Origin: Colwellia sp.
GTDB taxonomy: Bacteria > Pseudomonadota > Gammaproteobacteria > Enterobacterales > Alteromonadaceae
NCBI GenBank assembly: GCA_020630795.1
Contig: JAHDIK010000006.1
Span: 148,655-212,654 of the forward strand
Length of the DNA: 64,000 nt
Direction: 5' to 3'
Below the pieces are notes generated by a model, which saw only the letters and a list, made by a program, of their open reading frames with translations, was not told the DNA's origin and did no database searches. Shown piece after piece: positions 48,162 to 54,724 of the stretch. The position numbers and the translations under genes are program-made. Position 1 is the first letter of the stretch, and each line of letters opens with the position of its first letter.

Positions 48162-48232
48162 AAAAAAACGCATTTACCCAAGGGTAAATGCGTAAAAACA
48201 TGAAATACTATGTGGGAAATACAAGTCTTTCA
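48162..48232 (-). ncRNA. Putative small RNA, copy A of a tandem pair
   Basis: A minus-strand unit of about 70 nt. Upstream GAACTT (48264-48259), a 16-base spacer and TCATA (48242-48238) resemble a sigma-E promoter. The inferred transcript contains TATTTCCC and TATTTCATGTTTTTA, then an 11-bp stem CGCATTTACCC/GGGTAAATGCG closed by seven T residues. Copy B shares all these elements in the same order. No minus-strand protein gene lies nearby to need this terminator. The transcript start is inferred. Confidence 0.6.
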
Positions 48233-48314
48233 ATAAGTATGATTACATAGCACAAAAAAAGTTCAAACTATTTTTATAAATAATTTCATTTTTTTATATT
48301 TAATTCTCTAGGGT

Positions 48315-48387
48315 AAAAAAAAGCGCATGATTCAAATGAAAAATGCGCTTAAAAACATGAAATATCTAAGGGGAAATAAAACTCTCG
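48315..48387 (-). ncRNA. Putative small RNA, copy B of a tandem pair
   Basis: A minus-strand unit of about 72 nt. GAACTT (48419-48414), a 16-base spacer and TCTTA (48397-48393) form the same promoter geometry as copy A. The transcript carries TATTTCCCC, TATTTCATGTTTTTA, and a terminator stem AAGCGCAT/ATGCGCTT with eight T residues. The T-rich tail is typical of Hfq-dependent small RNAs. The TTTCCCC stretch could pair with Shine-Dalgarno sequences and the TTTCATG stretch with AUG-start regions (inference). Confidence 0.6.
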
Positions 48388-48523
48388 TATAGTAAGAGCG
48401 TGGTACGTTGGAAAAGTTCAAAAAATTTTAACTTTTTTGAGTTTTATTTTTATTCGTTAAAAAATAAAGTCGTGCATCATGGTAAAACTTTCATTAATCT
48501 ACATGTTCAATTAACTCTGTATT

Positions 48524-49162
48524 GTGTGGTTAGGTATTGTTTTGTACAGAAAATATCCGTTAGTGCTTGTTACCTTCTTTTTGATTTTATTATCTTCGTG
48601 TTCATCTGTTCCTCCTAAAAATCCAGAAAATATATGTGACATCTTCAATGAAAACCCTGATTGGTACTTTGCAGCTAAAGACGCAAAGAAAAAATGGGGG
48701 GTGCCTATACATGTTCCAATGAGCATGATGTACCAAGAAAGCACGTTTAGAGCTGACGCTACGCCTCCTATGGAATACTTTTTAGGGTTTATACCTATTG
48801 GGCGCGCAAGTAGTGCATACGGATACTCACAAGCGAAAACAGGTACTTGGAAAGATTATATGCGTGAAACAGGAAATACGGGTGCCGATCGTGATGACTT
48901 TGAAGATGCAATCGATTTTATGGGTTGGTATATCTATAAAACACAAAAAGTAAATAAAGTGTCTAAATGGGACGCCCGCAATCAATATTTGAATTACCAC
49001 GAAGGGTGGGGTGGTTTTAAGCGTAATACCTACTTGAAGAAGAAGTGGTTAATTGCTGTTTCTAATAAGGTTGATTTACGGGCCAAGCGTTACAGTAAAC
49101 AATTAAAAAAGTGTGAATCGTCGATTAAGCAAAGTTGGTGGTCTAAACTATTTTCTAAGTAA
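48524..49162 (+). CDS. Lipoprotein with transglycosylase (SLT)-like domain
   Basis: This protein of up to 212 residues has a lipoprotein signal ending LLSSC (Cys26) after a hydrophobic helix. The core MSMMYQESTFRADATPP places a glutamate as in lytic transglycosylases, and SSAYGYSQAKTGTWKDYM resembles the GLMQ-type second motif. AIDFMGWYIYKT and YLNYHEGWGGF follow. A murein-cleaving role at the outer membrane is likely. It uses a GTG start at 48524, or TTG at 48542 after TTAGGT. It stands alone. Confidence 0.75.
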   Translation: MWLGIVLYRKYPLVLVTFFLILLSSCSSVPPKNPENICDIFNENPDWYFAAKDAKKKWGVPIHVPMSMMYQESTFRADATPPMEYFLGFIPIGRASSAYGYSQAKTGTWKDYMRETGNTGADRDDFEDAIDFMGWYIYKTQKVNKVSKWDARNQYLNYHEGWGGFKRNTYLKKKWLIAVSNKVDLRAKRYSKQLKKCESSIKQSWWSKLFSK

Positions 49163-49733
49163 AACTTTCTCTGACTATACTTTGCGACTTATAAAACTCC
49201 TCATAAAAACTAGTGCAGTAGTATGTAAATAAACTCTGGTTAGCTTTGATGTACGATTATTTAAAGTTTTGTAGAGTTTTTCATCTAAACACTGAGTGGA
49301 AAAACAGTGGTTTTATTCTGAAAATTACACGCATATTTCTTGCCAATTTATTCGTTAAATAACTGAAATGTCAGTAAACCTATTTAACATCTAAAAATCA
49401 TTAAACCGTAAAAAAACTTCATTTTTTTTGCAAAAACTATTTGCAAAAGTTGAAGGCGCTATTCACTAAGGCTTGCTTTTGTTATCCACAGAAAATGTGG
49501 AAAATTAAGTGTTAAAAAATAAGGCTGTGCATAACTCTGTTAGTAACTTTGTTTTTTATAAATATTACTCACAAATATTTTTAAATCCCTTTTAAAATAA
49601 CAACTTAGTTAAATCGTTAAAAATATCCACAAATTGTGTATTTTGTTAACCCAATGTTATTGAAATATTTTTATAAAAATCAACCTTAAAAAGTTATACA
49701 AAAAATAACAACTTAACCCACAGGCGGAGATAT
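49163..49733. other. AT-rich non-coding region with DnaA-box-like 9-mers
   Basis: 570 very AT-rich bases with no credible gene. TTATCCACA (49482-49490) is a perfect DnaA box. TGTGCATAA (49526-49534, reverse of TTATGCACA), ATATCCACA (49623-49631) and TGTGGAAAA (49496-49504) are near matches. The stretch leads into the IS remnant and cassette array. There is no dnaA, parAB or gidA nearby, so I do not call it an origin. Confidence 0.5.
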
Positions 49734-49963
49734 TTAGTTTCAGAAAAAAAAAGGGCACATGTTGGGGTAATGCTGTTGTAGAAAGATTCTTCGGCAGCTT
49801 AAAACATGATTGGTTGTTAAAAGTACCACAACCGACTCGTGAGCATATGAAAAATGATGTAACGGCATATATACGCTATTACAACTTAGAACGGCTTCAT
49901 ACAGCTAATGGTGATCTATCGCCAGTGGAGTATGAACAAAGTTCCTTAAGAAAAGTGTCCTGA
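49734..49963 (+). pseudogene. IS3-family transposase (OrfB) C-terminal remnant
   Basis: An in-frame stretch encodes KGTCWGNAVVERFFGSLKHDWL...YIRYYNLERLHTANGDLSPVEYE and stops with TGA at 49961-49963. This is the end of the rve domain of IS3-family transposases, including the last catalytic Glu region (NAVVERFF). The start, the first two acidic residues and OrfA are missing. Sequence just after the stop may be the old right end of the element. It abuts the first attC site, so the insertion sequence damaged the first cassette. Confidence 0.85.
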
Positions 49964-49996
49964 ATTAGTTGCGCAGAACAATTTGCAGTAGTTGAA

Positions 49997-50095
49997 ATAT
50001 AACAAGCTGTTTAACAAGGACAAAATACAGTTGGCCTCTGCTCATGCCTCGCTGTTTTAGGCCAACAATTTTAGCTCGTTATTTGGGCGTTATAC
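49997..50095 (+). mobile_element. Integron attC site 1
   Basis: A 99-base imperfect palindrome. The outer boxes are ATATAAC (49997-50003) and GTTATAC (50089-50095). Inside, AGTTGGCCT pairs with AGGCCAAC. It shares GGACAAAA.ACAGTTGG with the three other sites. It follows the IS remnant, so the cassette it once ended is broken; the left outer box does not match perfectly with its own right box. Confidence 0.85.
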
Positions 50096-50133
50096 GTATC
50101 TCTAATTTGGCCGTCGACCTAATCTCTGTTAAT

Positions 50134-50159
50134 TTAATATTTAATATTTAATATTTAAT
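50134..50159. repeat. Short tandem repeat TTAATAT
   Basis: TTAATAT repeated 3.7 times, in the untranslated leader of the first cassette gene, ending about 22 bases before its ATG. It could vary by slippage. Confidence 0.8.
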
Positions 50160-50181
50160 TTTTATAAATAAGGACGTTTCA

Positions 50182-50574
50182 ATGAAAGAACTAATTGTAT
50201 TACTTCTATTCATTAGCTCACATGTCACCGCGAGCGAAGTTGAAGGGTTACTATCATTTCAATTGTCAAAAGTCGCTACTTTTGAAAATCAAAAAAGCCA
50301 AACGAATAGAGCTAAAACGACAATTTCTTATAACCTTAATGAGGAGGTCGTTTACGACAAAAATAAAACGTTTAAAGTTTCTTTTGTAATTAAAGAAATT
50401 GATGGGAGTCCGCAGCTAAGTATTAAGTTATATGATTATGACTCCAATGATTCTGAATTGTTTATTGGTAACGCAACACTAAATACAGAATGGAATAATA
50501 GCTCCGATTTAACTTGGTCTTTTAATGGTATTAAATATTCGTTATCAATGACACCTAAGAAAAGTAATGTGTAA
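50182..50574 (+). CDS. Cassette gene: exported protein of unknown function
   Basis: This 130-residue protein has a signal peptide (MKELIVLLLFISSHVTAS, cleavage about residue 18). The mature part of about 110 residues has alternating beta-strand-like stretches (TFKVSFVIKEIDGSPQLSIKLYDYD, LTWSFNGIKYSLSMTP), suggesting a small beta-sandwich. AAGGACG precedes the ATG. It is the only gene of a cassette bounded by attC 1 and attC 2. I do not recognise a family. Confidence 0.7.
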   Translation: MKELIVLLLFISSHVTASEVEGLLSFQLSKVATFENQKSQTNRAKTTISYNLNEEVVYDKNKTFKVSFVIKEIDGSPQLSIKLYDYDSNDSELFIGNATLNTEWNNSSDLTWSFNGIKYSLSMTPKKSNV

Positions 50575-50578
50575 ATAC

Positions 50579-50678
50579 GTATAACAAGTCACTCAAGCAG
50601 GACAAATAACAGTTGGCTTTTGCTCCTTCGTCGCTTATTTTAACCAACTATTATTTGCCTCTTAGTGAGGCGTTATGT
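50579..50678 (+). mobile_element. Integron attC site 2
   Basis: Outer boxes GTATAAC (50579-50585) and GTTATGT (50672-50678). Inner arms are AGTTGGCTTTTG and TTTTAACCAACT. GTATAAC is the exact complement of the GTTATAC that opens this cassette at 50089, as required when a cassette circularises. The centre shares GCTCCTTCGTCGCT with attC 4. Confidence 0.9.
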
Positions 50679-50721
50679 TGCTTTCACAGTTAAGGCTTTA
50701 ATTTACAGCTAGGAGATAATC

Positions 50722-51414
50722 ATGAAAACCATTGGAATTATTGGAGGTATAGGGCCTGAATCTACGATTGACTACTATCGTAAAATTATCGCTGCATATC
50801 GTGAATATGACGTTAATGGTAATTTCCCCAAAATAATTATAAATAGTATTAATATGAGTGAAATGCTGAAATTATTAGGGGCGGATAGATTTGACGAAAT
50901 TGCTGATAATTTAGTTGTTGAATTTGGAAAGCTTGCAGCAGCTGGTGCTGACTTTGGGCTACTAGCTTCAAATACACCTCATATAATATTCGATAGAGTT
51001 CGTAAATCTTCACCATTACCATTAATAAGCATAGTAGAGGCTACTTGTGACAAGGTCAAAGAAATAGGCTTGCAACGTGTTGCTTTGTTTGGAACCAAAT
51101 TTACTATGAACGGAGGGTTTTATGATCAAGTTTTTTCACAACATAATATTCAAGTTTTTATCCCTAACGATATAGATCAGAATTTTATTCACGAAAAATA
51201 CATAGAGGAGCTTGTTAAAGGGAATATTCAAGATGATACAAAGTTTGAATTATTAGCAATCGCTTCAAAAATGAAGAGAGAACATGATATCCAAGGTCTA
51301 ATTCTTGGGGGAACCGAACTTTCTTTAATATTACAAAATGGCGATGCTCCCGGAATTCATATTATTGATACGACTGATGCTCATGTTGAAAGTATCTTAG
51401 AAGCCTTGAAATAG
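50722..51414 (+). CDS. Cassette gene: Asp/Glu racemase family protein lacking both catalytic Cys
   Basis: This 230-residue protein of the aspartate/glutamate racemase fold begins MKTIGIIGGIGPESTIDYYRKI. The two catalytic cysteine positions read LASNTPH (Ser83) and ILGGTELSL (Gly197) instead of C-N-T and G-C-T-E-L. The fold appears intact at full length, so classical two-base racemisation is unlikely; a lyase, one-base or binding function is possible. AGGAG precedes the ATG. It is the single gene of the cassette between attC 2 and attC 3. Confidence 0.82.
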   Translation: MKTIGIIGGIGPESTIDYYRKIIAAYREYDVNGNFPKIIINSINMSEMLKLLGADRFDEIADNLVVEFGKLAAAGADFGLLASNTPHIIFDRVRKSSPLPLISIVEATCDKVKEIGLQRVALFGTKFTMNGGFYDQVFSQHNIQVFIPNDIDQNFIHEKYIEELVKGNIQDDTKFELLAIASKMKREHDIQGLILGGTELSLILQNGDAPGIHIIDTTDAHVESILEALK

Positions 51415-51428
51415 CCTGCATATGAGCA

Positions 51429-51531
51429 ACATAACAAGAAATTAAACAAGGACAAAAAACAGTTGGCTTTTTGTTCACTACGTTCACTTATTTTAGCCAA
51501 CCATTTTTTGCCTGTTCATTAGGTGTTAAAC
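51429..51531 (+). mobile_element. Integron attC site 3
   Basis: Outer boxes ACATAAC (51429-51435) and GTTAAAC (51525-51531), with inner arms AGTTGGCT and AGCCAACC. ACATAAC is the exact complement of GTTATGT at the start of the racemase cassette. The shared GGACAAAAAACAGTTGG segment is present. Confidence 0.9.
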
Positions 51532-51539
51532 GGCATAAA

Positions 51540-51567
51540 TTGACACCTTTGCACACCTTGTTATATG
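51540..51567 (+). promoter_or_regulatory. Promoter inside the ParD-like/Map cassette
   Basis: TTGACA (perfect -35, 51540-51545), a 16-base spacer and TATATG (51562-51567) form a plausible sigma-70 promoter right after the cassette boundary. The cassette could thus be expressed without an array promoter. The -10 overlaps the inverted repeat. Confidence 0.55.
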
Positions 51568-51596
51568 CTCCATATATAAAGCATATATGGAGCATA
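51564..51596. promoter_or_regulatory. Perfect inverted repeat over the ParD-like gene's -10 and ribosome site
   Basis: TATGCTCCATATA (51564-51576) and TATATGGAGCATA (51584-51596) are 13-base perfect arms with a 7-base centre. The right arm contains the GGAG ribosome site of the ParD-like gene, and the left arm overlaps the probable -10. It suits an operator for self-repression by the ribbon-helix-helix protein. Confidence 0.7.
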
Positions 51597-51598
51597 CA

Positions 51599-51805
51599 AT
51601 GGGTATAGTAAAAATTTCAGATGAACTACATGATGAAATTAGAAAATCTTGTAGTGTCATGTCTCGATCTATCAATTCACAAGCGGAATTTTGGGTAAAA
51701 ATCGGAATGCTTGCAGAATTAAATCCAACGCTTACTTTTCATGAGATTATTAAAAAACAACTACTCAAGGAAGTTGTGACTATTTCAGGAGCGATTAATG
51801 AATAA
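51599..51805 (+). CDS. Cassette gene: ParD-like antitoxin-type protein
   Basis: This 68-residue protein (MGIVKISDELHDEIRKSCSVMSRSINSQAEFWVKIG) is like the ParD_like family, with a ribbon-helix-helix-type N-terminus. ATG 51599 is chosen over 51587 because GGAG sits at correct spacing before it. It overlaps the methionine aminopeptidase gene by 8 bases. The arrangement looks like a toxin-antitoxin operon, but the partner is a peptidase, not a ParE toxin. Confidence 0.8.
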   Translation: MGIVKISDELHDEIRKSCSVMSRSINSQAEFWVKIGMLAELNPTLTFHEIIKKQLLKEVVTISGAINE

Positions 51806-52574
51806 ATCAATGATCAAAACTGAAACTGAAATAAATTTCATGAGGGAGTCTGGAAGACTTTTAGCACAAGTGTTTAAGATGTTAGATTCGTTTATAACTG
51901 ACGGAATAACAACAATGGAAATAGATGCTAAAGTTGAAAACTATATTGTTAATGTTTTAAATGCTCGACCAGCAAGTAAAGGGCAATACGGATATCAATT
52001 TTCTCTTAATTCATCCGTTAACGAAGTGGTGTGTCATGGTGTTCCTAGTAAAACCTACCGTTTAAAAACAAAGGATATTGTTAATATAGATATTACCTTA
52101 GAAAAAAATGGATTTATTAGCGACTCGAGTAAAATGTATGTGCTCAATACTGCAAGTCCTGAAGCTAAACGTTTAGTTAAAACAACTTATGAAGCCATGT
52201 GGAAAGGAATTAAAGTAGTAAAAGAGAAAGCTACACTAGGTGATGTAGGTCATGCTATTCAAAAACATGCAGAATCTTCAGGTTACAGTGTGGTTCGTGA
52301 ATATTGTGGGCACGGTATAGGTAAAGAAATGCATGAAGAACCACAAGTACTGCATTATGGAAAACCCAATTCAGGATTGGTGCTCGAAGCAGGTATGATT
52401 TTTACTATAGAGCCCATGATCAACCAAGGTGGACCTAAAATTAAAACTAAAAAAGATGGATGGACGGTTATTACCAGAGATAAAAAGCTATCAGCTCAAT
52501 GGGAACATACAATCTTAGTTACAAAAACAGGCTACGAAGTATTAACGCTTCGAGAGGGTGAAGTTGCCGTTTAA
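51798..52574 (+). CDS. map: Cassette gene: type I methionine aminopeptidase
   Basis: This 258-residue pita-bread-fold peptidase removes the initiator Met. All five metal ligands are present: Asp98 (NIDIT), Asp109 (ISDSSKM), His172 (CGHGIG), Glu205 (TIEPM) and Glu236 (QWEHT), so it should be active. AGGAG within the end of the ParD-like gene is its ribosome site. It is an extra copy relative to the essential chromosomal map that must exist elsewhere. It sits in the cassette ended by attC 4. Confidence 0.92.
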   Translation: MNKSMIKTETEINFMRESGRLLAQVFKMLDSFITDGITTMEIDAKVENYIVNVLNARPASKGQYGYQFSLNSSVNEVVCHGVPSKTYRLKTKDIVNIDITLEKNGFISDSSKMYVLNTASPEAKRLVKTTYEAMWKGIKVVKEKATLGDVGHAIQKHAESSGYSVVREYCGHGIGKEMHEEPQVLHYGKPNSGLVLEAGMIFTIEPMINQGGPKIKTKKDGWTVITRDKKLSAQWEHTILVTKTGYEVLTLREGEVAV

Positions 52575-52664
52575 CAAGTTGATTAAACGGACAAAAAACA
52601 GTTGGTTTTTGCTCCTTCGTCGCTAATTTTAACCAACTATTTTTTTTGCCTTATAGTGGAGGGG
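52569..52664 (+). mobile_element. Integron attC site 4, degenerate right end
   Basis: The left box GTTTAAC (52569-52575) is the exact complement of the GTTAAAC opening this cassette. The inner arms AGTTGGTTTTTG and TTTTAACCAACT and the central GCTCCTTCGTCGCT match attC 2. Where the right box should follow (GAGGCGTTATG in attC 2) the sequence is GGAGGGGAAG, with no GTTRRRY. This marks the array's right border or a decayed site. Confidence 0.8.
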
Positions 52665-52734
52665 AAGTTTCCTATCGAGGCCTTGTGAAAAAAGTTGCTC
52701 TTTCTACATTATATTTGTACTTTTTTAAAGCAGA

Positions 52735-52926
52735 TCACTCAGGAAGGTGTTTTTGTAACTGACTGCTAATCGCAATACCATTTATTCCGAAGTCGCCAAG
52801 GTGAAGGTAAACTCCCTGTTTCGTTTCAGGATCAAGCGTCACAACAACTCTCGCTCTATCGTTCCAATAATCAGGCGATCTTGAGCGGCGAGAGTAAAGT
52901 TTAAAAAACTCAATTGTTGTACTCAT
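52735..52926 (-). CDS. Small hypothetical protein
   Basis: A 63-residue frame with ATG 52926 and an AAGAG ribosome site. The product is charged and soluble, MSTTIEFFKLYSRRSRSPDYW and so on, ending QLQKHLPE. It runs against the cassette direction just right of the array, so it may belong to the flank or be a decayed cassette gene. Family not recognised. Confidence 0.45.
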   Translation of the reverse strand: MSTTIEFFKLYSRRSRSPDYWNDRARVVVTLDPETKQGVYLHLGDFGINGIAISSQLQKHLPE

Positions 52927-53351
52927 TTTAGTTACTCTTATTAATTGACCTATGAATAAATAAGTAGGATTGTTGTGGGGTAATTTATCTTTTCTATTCT
53001 CAGTCTATATAATAGTATGGAGCAGGCGTATGCCGATATTTATGGAGAGTTGAAGAAATTGAAATCTGGGAAGTCCAAGTTGAAGTAGTTGATTATTCAG
53101 ATACTCCGAAAATCATTATTTTTGCTGGTGGAGGTCTCACTCCTGAAAGTGTAGAGAATGGTTTTCATTAATTAAAATCTAGATACCAAATAGATACCAA
53201 AAGTTTAGAATTTATAGATGATAATAAGTAATGAAATTGAATGTTAAAACGAAATAGTGTGGATTCAAGCACATATCAGCACTTATAAGCACACTGATTT
53301 CATTTGTTAAACATATACCCTTTAAATATACTTTTCGTTAAGAGTGATAGG
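52927..53351. other. Non-coding flank with a possible gene fragment
   Basis: About 425 bases. A plus-strand stretch without a start (about 53005-53171) encodes RYLWRVEEIEIWEVQVEVVD followed by SDTPKIIIFAGGGLTPESVENGFH and a stop, resembling the 3' end of a lost gene. The remainder is AT-rich. No terminator for corB was recognised. Confidence 0.35.
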
Positions 53352-54641
53352 TTAATCTTCTTCCTCTTCTTCTTCGAAGAAGTATTCAGGTTGTACTCTC
53401 ACCGTTTTAATCATGTTGTCGCTAACTTCTATAATTTCTACAGGGTAACCTGCAATACGAACACTTAGGTTAGCTTCAGGAATGTCCTCTAAGTACTCTA
53501 CAATTAATCCATTGAGTGTTTTAGGTCCGTCAGTAGGGAACGACCAGTTCATTTCTTTGTTAATATCTCGAATGGTCGCGCTACCATCGACTAAATAGCT
53601 ATCGTCTGGCTGAAGCGTAACTTCATCACTCGTTGTTGGTGTCATGGTTGTAGTAAAGTCGCCAACAATTTCTTCTAAAATATCTTCTAATGTAACTAAG
53701 CCTTGAATGTCGCCATATTCATCTACAACTAATCCTAAACGTTCTTTAGCATGTTGGAACTTTAGTAGTTGTACATTTAATGTTGTTCCTTCAGGAATAA
53801 AATACAGTTCGCGTACCGCTCTGACTAATGTTGCTTTAGTAAACTGATTTTTAGACAACATTTTTAATGCATCGCGCATATGAAAGTATCCAACCACGTC
53901 GTCTATCGAGTCTCTATATAGTAATACTCGAGTATGATTTGATTGTGTTAACTGCTTTTGAATGAGCTTCCAATCGTCGTTGATGTCGATGCCGTGAAGT
54001 TCATTTCTCGGTATCATAATGTCTTCTACTGTGATCTTTTCAAGATCTAGAATACTCACCAACATGCTTTGATCACGCTCAGGAAGTAATGCCCCAGCTT
54101 CATTCACAACGGTTTTTAATTCTTCAGAGCTTAGACTATGTTGCTCTCGTTGCTCGTGACTTATGCCAATCATTTTTAAAATACCATTGGTTATCCAGTT
54201 AATAAAAATAACGAAAGGAAACAATAGCTTGAGCAATATATTTAGGATGAATGAACTCGGGAACGCTATTTTTTCAGGGTATAGCGCCGCCAGTGTTTTT
54301 GGGGTTACCTCTGCGAAAATGAGGATAATAAAGGTTAAAGAAAAGGTAGCAACGGCTAAACCAACTACATCACCAAATAGGCGTATACCTATGATAGTTG
54401 CGACTGACGATGCCGCGATGTTTACAAGGTTATTCCCTATTAAAATTAGGCCAATTAGTCGGTCTGGTCTTGCAAGAAGTTTACTGACGCGTTTCGCGCC
54501 TTTGTGTTTTTGGTTTTCTAGATGTCGTAATCGATAGCGATTGATAGACATCATGCCGGTTTCAGAACTTGAGAAGTATGCTGACATTAACACTAAGACA
54601 CCTAAAACGATAAAGAGTGTCTCTGTTGAAATATTATCCAA
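53352..54641 (-). CDS. corB: CNNM/CorB-type transporter-associated protein (DUF21-CBS-CorC_HlyC)
   Basis: This 429-residue inner-membrane protein has a DUF21 domain (about 1-190; FSSSETGMMSINRYRLRHL, GNNLVNIAASSVAT), two CBS repeats (ITVEDIMIPRNEL, RLGLVVDEYGDIQGLVTLEDILEEIVGD) and a C-terminal CorC_HlyC domain, ending in an acidic EEEEEED tail. CorB-type proteins are linked to Mg2+/Co2+ transport. It neighbours ypjD and ffh as in E. coli (yfjD-ypjD-ffh). Confidence 0.88.
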   Translation of the reverse strand: MDNISTETLFIVLGVLVLMSAYFSSSETGMMSINRYRLRHLENQKHKGAKRVSKLLARPDRLIGLILIGNNLVNIAASSVATIIGIRLFGDVVGLAVATFSLTFIILIFAEVTPKTLAALYPEKIAFPSSFILNILLKLLFPFVIFINWITNGILKMIGISHEQREQHSLSSEELKTVVNEAGALLPERDQSMLVSILDLEKITVEDIMIPRNELHGIDINDDWKLIQKQLTQSNHTRVLLYRDSIDDVVGYFHMRDALKMLSKNQFTKATLVRAVRELYFIPEGTTLNVQLLKFQHAKERLGLVVDEYGDIQGLVTLEDILEEIVGDFTTTMTPTTSDEVTLQPDDSYLVDGSATIRDINKEMNWSFPTDGPKTLNGLIVEYLEDIPEANLSVRIAGYPVEIIEVSDNMIKTVRVQPEYFFEEEEEED

Positions 54642-54724
54642 AAATAGGAACCTGAGTTAATTAATAAAATACGATAGTTATTTATTTAAAGTTACGTTAT
54701 AGCTATCGCTGTGAATATATCTGG

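Noticed and set aside
48169..48192. Plus-strand terminator of gshA
   Set aside because: The hairpin is followed on the plus strand by TAAAAAC, not a T tract; the T tract is on the minus strand, fitting a minus-strand transcript.
49163..49733. Replication origin
   Set aside because: DnaA-box-like 9-mers and AT richness are present, but there is no dnaA, gidA, parAB or rep gene nearby, and such 9-mers arise easily in AT-rich DNA.
51599..52574. Classical ParDE toxin-antitoxin module
   Set aside because: The second gene is plainly a methionine aminopeptidase with all metal ligands, not a RelE/ParE-fold toxin.
49163..52926. Integron integrase gene (intI) on either strand near the array
   Set aside because: No tyrosine-recombinase frame or motif was found left or right of the attC sites; only an IS3 transposase end is present.
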